Positions 1-5,455 of a stretch of 6,020 nt of DNA are shown here, one piece after another. The notes beneath the pieces were generated by a model. The model was not told the DNA's origin, did not search any database, and saw only the letters and a program-made list of their open reading frames with translations. The translations under genes and the position numbers were made by a program. Within the stretch, counting starts at the first letter, position 1, and every line of letters starts with the position of its first letter. The stretch is from JBCDBY01 sp039182715 (GTDB lineage Bacteria > Planctomycetota > PLA2), in assembly GCA_039182715.1 (NCBI GenBank), contig JBCDBY010000283.1:1-6020 (forward strand), written 5' to 3'.

Positions 1-111
1 AGACCACCGCGGGCGATGGCGACATCCCCGGCACGGCAAACCCCACCCGGTGAAAGGCCGATGCGAAGCGAGGGGCGGCCCGTCCCATCGACCTTCCGGC
101 AGGCCGTTGGA

Positions 112-131
112 GGCGGCGGGCAACCGCCGTC
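112..131 (+). other. Hairpin with GCAA loop
   Basis: The arms GGCGGCGG (112-119) and CCGCCGTC (124-131) pair over eight positions, one of them G-U, around a GCAA loop at 120-123, a GNRA-type tetraloop. No T-run follows, so it is not a standard intrinsic terminator. It might be an RNA 3' end of an upstream transcript or simply GC-rich chance structure. Confidence 0.4.
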
Positions 132-191
132 CCAGACAAATGCTCGCCCACGACAGAACCCGGCTTATCGCCTGGCCCCGGATCTTCCGCA

Positions 192-220
192 TTGCCACCC
201 CGGAAGGGCGGCTCTACACT
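192..220 (+). promoter_or_regulatory. Candidate sigma70-type promoter for the three-gene operon
   Basis: TTGCCA at 192-197 matches the -35 consensus at 5 of 6 positions, and TACACT at 215-220 matches the -10 consensus at 4 of 6, with a 17-base spacer. Transcription would begin near 227, giving a leader of about 70 nt that contains the hairpin at 241-260. The match is by eye only, and planctomycete promoters often depart from the E. coli consensus, so this is a candidate. Confidence 0.35.
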
Positions 221-240
221 TCCTGCGGATGACGGCCAGA

Positions 241-260
241 CATCCCGCGCGAGCGGGATG
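241..260 (+). promoter_or_regulatory. Perfect 8-bp inverted repeat in the operon leader
   Basis: CATCCCGC (241-248) and GCGGGATG (253-260) are perfect reverse complements around GCGA, a GNRA tetraloop. The element ends 36 bp before the start codon at 297 and would lie in the transcript if the promoter at 192-220 is used. It lacks a T-tract, so termination is unlikely. It could be an RNA stem-loop affecting stability or translation, a protein-binding palindrome, or a small dispersed repeat; this window has no second copy to test the last idea. Confidence 0.55.
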
Positions 261-284
261 AGGTGAGATCGTGGCTGTAGTGAA

Positions 285-292
285 AAGGGGAG
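285..292 (+). promoter_or_regulatory. Ribosome binding site for the hydrolase gene
   Basis: The purine run AAGGGGAG ends four bases before the ATG at 297 and contains GGAG, complementary to the 16S rRNA 3' end. An in-frame TGA at 264-266, with no other start codon between it and 297, makes this start the only reasonable choice. Confidence 0.7.
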
Positions 293-296
293 CGCG

Positions 297-1781
297 ATGA
301 GCGATCACGTCATCCATACCGAGAACGGGAAGCTGGCGGCGGACACGCCGTTTACCTCGGTCAAGCAGATGGTCGAGGAGGGAGTCGAGCACGGGCACCT
401 GGTGCTGCACTTCCACGGCGGCCTGGTGAGCGAGGCGAGCGGGCGCGCAACGGCCGCGGCGCTCGAACCGGTCTACGAGGCGGCCGGCGCCTATCCGATC
501 TTCCCGGTCTGGGAGTCGGGACTGCTGGAGACGATTCGCAACAACCTCGAGAAGGTCGGCAACGAGCTCTTCTTCCGGCTCGTGCTCAAGCGCGTGCGGG
601 CGATCGTCATGCGCAAGTTCGCGCAGGACGATGGGGGACGCGCGGCGGGCACGGTCCCGGCCGTCGACGTCACCGCGGAAGAGGCAGCGGTGGATCAGGC
701 GCTCGATCTGGGCGACCTCGCGCGCATGCCGACCGAGCCGGTTCCGCAAGCGGGGATGACCGAGCTCACCGATGCGGAGATCCTCGCGCTGGAGCAGGAG
801 CTGGCCACGGACCCCGTGCTCGCGCAGGCGACGGCGGAGGTCTCCGCGTCGCTCCGCAGCGAGGCGGAGATCGCGCAGGAGGTGGCGAGCCGTTCGGCGG
901 ACGCGCCGGTGGTGGGGTCCACCAAGACGCTCATGGATCCGGACGCGATCGACGCGCTGCTGGAGCGCGACGCGCCCGGCGCGCGCGGCATCATGACGAT
1001 CTGGAAGGTCGCCAAGGCGGTGGTGAAGGTCGCGGCGCGCGTCATCCACCGCTACCTCGCGGGCCGCGACCACGGGTTCCACGCGACGATCGTCGAGGAG
1101 ATCCTGCGCGCCGCGTACGTGTCGAACATCGGCGGCTACATCTGGTCCACGATGAAGGAGGACACCGCCGACCACTTCAAGGCGGACGCGGAGCTCTATG
1201 GGGGCACCGCGATCCTCAGCGTGCTGGCCGAGCGTCTGCAGGCGGGCGCAACGCCGCGCGTGACACTGGTGGGGCACAGCACCGGTGCCGTCTTCATCGC
1301 GCACTTCCTCGAGGCGGCCCGGCAGCGACTGCCCGATTCGATGAAGTTCGACGTCGTGCTGCTCGCGCCGGCGTCGACCTTCCGGCTCAGCTCCGAGCGC
1401 ATCACCGGCAACATGGATCGCATCGCCGGGCTCCGCATGTTCACCATGACCGATGAGAACGAGCGCAACGATCGGCTCGTGCCGGTGCTCTATCCGCACT
1501 CGCTGCTCTACTTCGTCTCGGGCGTCGTGGAGGATGAGGTGGATATGCCGCTGATCGGGATGCAGCGCTACTTCGACGAAGACGCCTACCCCTCCGACGC
1601 GTTTCCGAGCGTCGAGCTGTTCCGCCGACACATGGACGACGTCGAGCACGGCATCGTCTGGTCCGTGTCGACCGGGACACCCGGCCTCGAATCCGCCGCG
1701 TTGAAGCACGGCGACTTCGACGAGGACGAGAAGACGCGGGCCAGCATGCAGCATCTGATTCGCCACGGATTCGGGATATGA
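297..1781 (+). CDS. Alpha/beta-hydrolase-fold protein, first gene of the operon
   Basis: This 494-residue protein looks like a serine hydrolase of the alpha/beta fold; the substrate is unknown. Visible hallmarks are an early strand followed by HFHGGL (residues 38-43), typical of an oxyanion-hole loop, and a nucleophile elbow GHSTGA (326-331) after the strand VTLV, placing the nucleophile at Ser328 (codon 1278-1280). A late strand, MFTMTDENERND (381-392), supplies the likely acid (Asp386 or Asp392), and a C-terminal HGDFDED (471-477) makes His471 the likely base. Between the first strand and the elbow lies a long, acidic, Ala/Glu-rich helical insertion (about 105-250) that could be a lid or partner-binding region. 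No signal peptide or membrane segment is visible, so it should be cytoplasmic. Its last four bases overlap the start of the caspase-like gene (ATGA), implying translational coupling. Fold assignment is fairly secure; lipase, esterase or peptidase activity is undecided. Confidence 0.86.
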   Translation: MSDHVIHTENGKLAADTPFTSVKQMVEEGVEHGHLVLHFHGGLVSEASGRATAAALEPVYEAAGAYPIFPVWESGLLETIRNNLEKVGNELFFRLVLKRVRAIVMRKFAQDDGGRAAGTVPAVDVTAEEAAVDQALDLGDLARMPTEPVPQAGMTELTDAEILALEQELATDPVLAQATAEVSASLRSEAEIAQEVASRSADAPVVGSTKTLMDPDAIDALLERDAPGARGIMTIWKVAKAVVKVAARVIHRYLAGRDHGFHATIVEEILRAAYVSNIGGYIWSTMKEDTADHFKADAELYGGTAILSVLAERLQAGATPRVTLVGHSTGAVFIAHFLEAARQRLPDSMKFDVVLLAPASTFRLSSERITGNMDRIAGLRMFTMTDENERNDRLVPVLYPHSLLYFVSGVVEDEVDMPLIGMQRYFDEDAYPSDAFPSVELFRRHMDDVEHGIVWSVSTGTPGLESAALKHGDFDEDEKTRASMQHLIRHGFGI

Positions 1782-2782
1782 GCGACCGCGCCGTCGTCGT
1801 CGGGATCAGCGCCTATCCGGGGCTGCGGAGCCTGCAGGGGCCCTGTCACGACGCACGACGGTTCCGCGACTGGCTGGTGCGGCCGGACGGTGGGGGACTT
1901 ACGCCCGGCGCGGTGCGCATGCTGTTGACCGACGACTTCCCGGCGCCGACCGGTGTCGACGACGCGCATCCCGTGGTGGCGGAGCTCGACGATCTCTTTC
2001 GTCCGCTCGTGAAGGAGGCGGCGCTGCAGAATCACGTCGACGGCCGGCTCTTCATCTTCGTGGCGGGGCACGGCTTCGCGGATTCCGACGACATCGACTC
2101 GGCGGCGCTGCTGGCGGCCAACGCGGAGGCGCTGTTCCCGGTCCATCTCGCGGTCGAGAAGTACGCCGAGTTCTTTCGGCGCACCTACGCGTTCCGGGAG
2201 CTGATCCTGGTCATGGACGCGTGCCGCACCACCAATCCCCTGCATGAGATCGGAAGTCCTCCGCTGCCCGCGGTCCAGCCGCATCCGCGCGCGAGCCGCG
2301 TGAAGTACTTCCGCGGCTATGGGGCGTCGTTCAACCACGTGGCGCGCGAGCGCGCGTTCAACGGCGGTACGGTGCAGGGCATCTTCACCATGGCGTTTCT
2401 CGACGCGCTCGAGTCGGCGCGTCCCAATCAGGCGGGGCGGGTCAACGGCACCGCCATCAAGCGCCACATCCACAACCGGATCGCGGCGATCGCGGGCGAC
2501 GTGGCGATCGCGCCGCCCGACATCGCGGCCGACGAGGACAAGGACGTCTTCTTCGTGCACCGCGCGCAGTCGGGTATCGACGTCGCGTTCACGTTTCCCG
2601 ATGCGTACGTCGGCCATGAGCTCGTCGTCGAGTTCGGCGACCGGACGCTGTCGGGTCGATTTGCGATCGACGGTCCGGCGTTGACCGTGCCGCTGGCTCC
2701 GGGCCTCTACAAGGTCTACGTCGATGGCACGGACGCTTCCCATCTCATCGAGGTTCCCCATGACGGCGCGATCGCGTTCTGA
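1778..2782 (+). CDS. Caspase-like (peptidase C14 family) cysteine peptidase with C-terminal beta domain
   Basis: This 334-residue protein has the layout of a bacterial caspase-fold peptidase (metacaspase/orthocaspase group). The opening strand RAVVVGI (residues 4-10) leads into LQGPCHDARRFRDWL (19-33), matching the usual LxGxxxDAxxfxxxL start. The strand LFIFVAGHG (91-99) carries the catalytic His98 (codon 2069-2071), and ELILVMDACR (141-150) carries the catalytic Cys149 (codon 2222-2224). A p10-like part follows, with GIFTMAFLDAL (201-211). From about 265 the chain becomes beta-rich and contains PGLYKV (308-313), an extra domain also found at the start of the next gene's product. Family members cut after basic (metacaspases) or acidic residues; specificity cannot be read here. 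No signal peptide is seen. The start overlaps the hydrolase stop (ATGA), and the end overlaps the next gene by 23 bp, so the three are probably made together. Both catalytic residues are present, so it should be active. Confidence 0.93.
   Translation: MSDRAVVVGISAYPGLRSLQGPCHDARRFRDWLVRPDGGGLTPGAVRMLLTDDFPAPTGVDDAHPVVAELDDLFRPLVKEAALQNHVDGRLFIFVAGHGFADSDDIDSAALLAANAEALFPVHLAVEKYAEFFRRTYAFRELILVMDACRTTNPLHEIGSPPLPAVQPHPRASRVKYFRGYGASFNHVARERAFNGGTVQGIFTMAFLDALESARPNQAGRVNGTAIKRHIHNRIAAIAGDVAIAPPDIAADEDKDVFFVHRAQSGIDVAFTFPDAYVGHELVVEFGDRTLSGRFAIDGPALTVPLAPGLYKVYVDGTDASHLIEVPHDGAIAF
2750..2753 (+). promoter_or_regulatory. Ribosome binding site deciding the start of the third gene
   Basis: GAGG lies six bases before the ATG at 2760, inside the end of the peptidase gene. 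This supports 2760 over the in-frame ATG at 2724, which has only AAGG at 2711-2714 with nine bases of spacing and would add 12 residues (MARTLPISSRFP) of no domain-like character. Confidence 0.5.
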
Positions 2783-4211
2783 GCCGGCGACCCTGCGCAT
2801 CCGTGCGGCCGACGAAGGCACGGAGATCTTCGTGATGGACGCCGGGCTCAAGCGTGTTGCCATCGGACTCGGCGATCTCGAGGAGCAGGTCGAGCCGGGG
2901 CTGTACAAGGTTCGCTTCCGTTCGGGTGCCGCGCAGCACGACCAGCTCGTCGACGCGACCAAGCCCGGATCATCCGTCGTGGTGGACGGACCGCCGATCC
3001 AGTTCCGGTCGGCCGTTCCGCTGGTCGAGACGGAGACGACCCACGAGTACCAACAGGGTCCGGCGTACGACGTGTCGCGCACGGCGCCGCTGGCCCGGGA
3101 CGCGGGCGGACGGCTCTATCTCTTCGTCCGCGAGGTGCGGGAGGATCGCGACTTCATTGTGCCGGGCCTGACCGTGCACCGCCTCGACGGCAGCGAGATC
3201 GCGACGCTCGGCGAGGGCGTGGAGAACCTGCACGGTCGTTGGGCCTCGCTCCACCTTGAGCTCGATCCGGGAACCTACGCATTGCGCGTGCAGTCGCCGC
3301 CGCTCGGGGAGTACGAGATCTTCGTGACGGCGTCGCCGGGCTGGCAGACGCAGGTCTTCTTCGCGATGGAGGACTTCTGGCGCGAGGGCGAGCCGGTGCG
3401 CGCGCCGTCCCTGCGCACGGCGTCAGTTCTCATGGCGGAAGCACACCGCGGATTCGATCCGGGCGACGAGCGCGTGCGCGTGTGCGAACTCGCGCGTCAG
3501 GCGCTGGCACAGGGGCGCGACGTCGTTTCGCGCAACGTGATGCAGAAGCTGCTCCACGGCAAGTTCGAGGCGCCCATGCTCGGCATCCTGGCAGCCAACC
3601 TTCTGCTGCGCCGCCATCGTCCGAACTGGGAGCTGCTCCGGACCGTGTGCGGAAACCTCTACAACGTGCTTGGGGCGCACCCCGACGTCGACGCCCTCAC
3701 GCTGGTGGTGCGGGGGTGGGAAGGCAGCCGCATCGACGCGTTCAAGACGCCGCCCTCCCTGCGTCGCAGCTGGGACCACATCGTCCAGGCGTCTCGACGA
3801 CGCGCGACGTTGGTTCCGTCGGGCAGTCCGCTCGCCGCCATTGCGGAAGAACTCGTCCTCGCTGGACCCTGGCTCATGCATCGCATCGGCGGCCGGGTGC
3901 GCGAACAACGGCCGGAGCGTGTTTCCCTGGCCGCCGCCGTGCGAGCGATGCACCGGTTGATCGCGGTCCCGTCCGAGACACTCGAGGCGTTGGTGCGGCA
4001 GTCCCGTTCCGAAGAGGGAACCCTGAGCAGTCTCGAAAGGAACGTGCTCGGCGCCGCGCTCGGGCACGCGCGCGCGATGGACATCCGTGCGGAGCTCGAC
4101 GCGAAGGTCGACGCCGACACGGAGCTTCGCGGCCTTCTTCGAGCGATCTCGGCGCCGACCTACGCGATCGCCGATGCCGTGATGAGTCTGGTGCGCAAGC
4201 TGGGCGTGTAG
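2760..4211 (+). CDS. Unrecognised protein: beta-rich N-terminal half, helical C-terminal half
   Basis: I do not recognise this 483-residue protein. Residues 11-80 are strand-rich and contain PGLYKV (46-51), the same motif as in the C-terminal domain of the caspase-like protein encoded just upstream. A second beta segment (about 117-205) has GRLYLFVREV, then LELDPGTYALRV (166-177), a PGxYxLRV pattern common in Ig-like and carbohydrate-binding-like sandwiches. From about 215 to the end the chain is helical, with KFEAPMLGILAANLLL (268-283) and a leucine-rich run near NWELLRTVCGNLYNVLGAHPDVDAL (289-313). No catalytic motif, nucleotide-binding loop, signal peptide or membrane helix is visible. The gene overlaps the peptidase gene by 23 bp, so it is probably a partner, regulator or sensor for the peptidase and hydrolase; that is inferred from context only. 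An alternative start at 2724 would give 495 residues. Confidence 0.85.
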   Translation: MTARSRSEPATLRIRAADEGTEIFVMDAGLKRVAIGLGDLEEQVEPGLYKVRFRSGAAQHDQLVDATKPGSSVVVDGPPIQFRSAVPLVETETTHEYQQGPAYDVSRTAPLARDAGGRLYLFVREVREDRDFIVPGLTVHRLDGSEIATLGEGVENLHGRWASLHLELDPGTYALRVQSPPLGEYEIFVTASPGWQTQVFFAMEDFWREGEPVRAPSLRTASVLMAEAHRGFDPGDERVRVCELARQALAQGRDVVSRNVMQKLLHGKFEAPMLGILAANLLLRRHRPNWELLRTVCGNLYNVLGAHPDVDALTLVVRGWEGSRIDAFKTPPSLRRSWDHIVQASRRRATLVPSGSPLAAIAEELVLAGPWLMHRIGGRVREQRPERVSLAAAVRAMHRLIAVPSETLEALVRQSRSEEGTLSSLERNVLGAALGHARAMDIRAELDAKVDADTELRGLLRAISAPTYAIADAVMSLVRKLGV

Positions 4212-4221
4212 AGCCGGGGCC

Positions 4222-4233
4222 CGACACGTGTCG
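4222..4233. promoter_or_regulatory. 12-bp perfect palindrome after the operon
   Basis: CGACACGTGTCG begins 11 bp after the stop of the third gene. It is self-complementary with no spacer, so it suits a dimeric DNA-binding protein better than an RNA hairpin. The adjoining GTCGT (4230-4234) can also pair with ACGAC (4239-4243) around a four-base loop. No T-run follows. Such a short palindrome can arise by chance in GC-rich DNA. Confidence 0.3.
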
Positions 4234-4290
4234 TTGCGACGACTGCGATTGCCGTTCCACCCCGCTGCTCGAAACCGTGCGAGAATTCCG

Positions 4291-4308
4291 CCCATAGAGG
4301 GATTTTTT
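4291..4308 (+). terminator. Weak possible terminator: short stem followed by T6
   Basis: CCC (4291-4293) and GGG (4299-4301) could form a three-pair stem, followed by a run of six T at 4303-4308. The stem is too short to be convincing. The T-run may instead belong to the AT-rich promoter upstream of the prepilin gene. No better terminator for the three-gene operon is visible between 4212 and 4330. Confidence 0.2.
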
Positions 4309-4333
4309 ATTGATTGTTAGTCGGCCCAAACTC

Positions 4334-4361
4334 TTGATGTTGATTCTCAACTCCCTATAGT
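4334..4361 (+). promoter_or_regulatory. Likely promoter of the first prepilin gene, with an internal inverted repeat
   Basis: TTGATG (4334-4339, 4 of 6 to the -35 consensus) and TATAGT (4356-4361, 5 of 6 to the -10 consensus) are separated by 16 bases. They lie in the most AT-rich stretch of the window (about 37% GC over 4301-4360), with a T-rich run at 4303-4318 where an UP element would sit. TTGAT occurs three times (4310, 4334, 4340). GTTGA (4339-4343) and TCAAC (4347-4351) form an inverted repeat in the spacer that could be an operator. Transcription would start near 4368, leaving a leader of roughly 105 nt. Confidence 0.5.
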
Positions 4362-4392
4362 CCACACTCTTCACGGTCGCTGCGACGCTTCA

Positions 4393-4461
4393 ATGCCCCG
4401 GATCCCCAGGTGGTCTGTGGGAGGGCATAAGGGCCAAGAGCCTCGAAGGTCGGATTCGGCC
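4393..4461 (+). promoter_or_regulatory. Foldable leader RNA of the prepilin gene, unidentified
   Basis: ATGCCC (4393-4398) pairs with GGGCAT (4423-4428). Inside it TCCC (4403-4406) pairs with GGGA (4419-4422), extended by CA/TG across a bulged T, closing a GGTGGTC loop (4409-4415). A second hairpin, GGTCG (4448-4452) with CGGCC (4457-4461) around GATT, follows eight bases before the first ATG. I do not find the conserved core of any riboswitch class I know, so this is a possible mRNA leader structure rather than a named element. Confidence 0.35.
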
Positions 4462-4472
4462 GCGAAACATGG

Positions 4473-5300
4473 ATGGACTCCCTACACATGCGTAGCACTT
4501 CTTCTCATGACCGTGGCAACCGCCGCGGCCTCACGCTCATCGAGCTCGTCGTCGTGCTGACCATTCTGGTCGCGCTCGGCAGCCTGCTCGTGCCGATCAT
4601 CGGCAACGCGCTCACGCGTTCGCACGTCGCGACCTGCGCGACCAACATTCCCGAGATCAGCAAGGCGCTGATCTTCGCCCAGGCGACCAGCGGCGACTTC
4701 GGCGACGGCTGGACGACCGGCGTCTTCGGTGCCGGCGCCGATGCGCCCAATCCCGTGAACGCCGTGGTTGGCCTCGCCAACACGGATGGAGACCCGACCA
4801 CCGTCGTCACCCTCGCCGCGGCCGTCCTCACGGCCGACGAGGCTGCTGCTCTGAACGACCTCGGCATCAACAACGTGTTCAACCATGGCGACCCCACGCT
4901 GGTGGATGGCTATGACGTCACGTTCAACAACGGTCTGACGGGCGTGCCGCTCGACGACACGGTCCCCATCATCACCCTGACTATCGAACAGGTGGACGGC
5001 CTCAGCCTCCCCGCGGCCGGCGCCAACCAGAAGTATGTCTGGCTCGGTATCGACAAGAGCTGGACGCAGATCGGAACGATCACCCCGGAGCCGCCGGTCC
5101 ACTTCGGCGACACGCCCGGTGCGTACCCGAACGAGGTCTACTCCCGCTTCGGCGCGATCTTCCTCCTCGAGGATGACCCGGCCATCACCGGTGACGGTGC
5201 GGCCTCGTTCCAGATGGTCAGCTACAACCTGACCGGCGACGACGCCTTCGAGACCGCCGACAACCACATCGCCATCCACTGGGATGAGGTGCAGGAGTAA
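4473..5300 (+). CDS. Prepilin-like protein with type IV N-terminal cleavage/methylation signal
   Basis: This 275-residue protein carries a class III (prepilin) signal: a basic leader ending RRG, cleavage expected after Gly19, then LTLIELVVVLTILVALGSLLVP with Glu24 at mature position +5. A prepilin peptidase of the PilD type would cut and N-methylate it, and the hydrophobic helix (20-43) would anchor it in the inner membrane before assembly into a pilus or pseudopilus. The body is acidic, rich in Gly, Asp, Asn and Thr, and ends FETADNHIAIHWDEVQE. It lacks the GspG-type WGNP signature seen in the next gene. The ATG at 4488 (Met6) is in frame and gives a shorter leader; neither start has a clear Shine-Dalgarno site. 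Codons are strongly C-ending, consistent with good expression. Its own promoter and leader precede it, and a strong terminator follows, so it may be transcribed largely as a single-gene unit. Which fibre it joins is unknown. Confidence 0.9.
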   Translation: MDSLHMRSTSSHDRGNRRGLTLIELVVVLTILVALGSLLVPIIGNALTRSHVATCATNIPEISKALIFAQATSGDFGDGWTTGVFGAGADAPNPVNAVVGLANTDGDPTTVVTLAAAVLTADEAAALNDLGINNVFNHGDPTLVDGYDVTFNNGLTGVPLDDTVPIITLTIEQVDGLSLPAAGANQKYVWLGIDKSWTQIGTITPEPPVHFGDTPGAYPNEVYSRFGAIFLLEDDPAITGDGAASFQMVSYNLTGDDAFETADNHIAIHWDEVQE

Positions 5301-5401
5301 CCGTTCCTGCCACGTCGGAATCGGGACTGAACCGCGTCACCGTGTGACACCGCTTCGCTCGCGAAGCATGGCCTCGGCGGCCGCGATTCTGAACCTATCT
5401 A
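5301..5401 (+). other. Spacer after the first prepilin gene, with small hairpins and a possible antiterminator arm
   Basis: The spacer contains GTCAC/GTGAC (5336-5348) and GCTTCG/CGAAGC (5352-5367), the latter around a CTCG loop. It also contains GGCCTCGG (5370-5377), which is perfectly complementary to CCGAGGCC (5402-5409) in the terminator's left arm. I see no convincing promoter in this stretch. Confidence 0.5.
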
Positions 5402-5440
5402 CCGAGGCCGCGGGCAACCGCGGCCTCGGCTTTGCTTTTT
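5402..5440 (+). terminator. Strong intrinsic terminator
   Basis: CCGAGGCCGCGG (5402-5413) and CCGCGGCCTCGG (5418-5429) form a perfect 12-bp stem around a stable GCAA tetraloop, followed by a T-rich tail (CTTTGCTTTTT) ending at 5440. This is a textbook rho-independent terminator on the + strand. It lies about 100 nt after the first prepilin stop and only 15 bp before the next ATG, so it both ends the first transcript and limits read-through into the second gene. Confidence 0.93.
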
Positions 5441-5455
5441 GATCGGCACGCAACC

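Larger units (their letters stand above)
1..296. other. Upstream non-coding region, no convincing gene
   Basis: I see no gene I can support here. Two + strand frames stay open (16-261 and 50-232), but their translations are rich in Arg, Pro and His, contain no motif, and look like chance ORFs in GC-rich DNA. A third frame reads through from the left edge and stops at 51-53 (ending PGTANPTR), which could be the tail of an upstream gene, but 16 codons are too few to judge. The region holds two hairpins (112-131 and 241-260) and a candidate promoter (192-220), described separately. It most likely carries the control region of the operon starting at 297. Confidence 0.6.

Noticed and set aside
32..90. 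Resemblance to a cyclic-di-GMP-I riboswitch (CACGGCAAACC, then GAAA, then GATGCGAAGC)
   Set aside because: The bases flanking GAAA do not pair into the required tetraloop stem, and the following conserved block is absent, so the match is superficial.
16..261. Small + strand ORFs before the operon (81 and 60 codons)
   Set aside because: No Shine-Dalgarno site, Arg/Pro/His-rich translations and overlap with hairpin sequences make coding unlikely.
165..1766. 533-codon open frame on the - strand opposite the hydrolase gene
   Set aside because: Its translation is dominated by Arg, His, Val and Asp without any domain pattern, and it is the antisense shadow of a gene with clear motifs; stop codons are rare in antisense frames of GC-rich genes.
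1586..3082. 498-codon open frame on the - strand opposite the peptidase gene
   Set aside because: It spans the ends of three + strand genes and has low-complexity Arg-rich composition; the + strand carries the catalytic motifs.
3482..4297. 271-codon + strand ORF overlapping the third gene in another frame
   Set aside because: Arg/Ala-rich shadow frame; the gene at 2760-4211 has continuous domain-like sequence over the same bases.
4482..5279. 265-codon - strand ORF opposite the first prepilin gene
   Set aside because: The + strand encodes an unmistakable prepilin signal; the antisense product is Asp/Val/Arg-rich with no motif.
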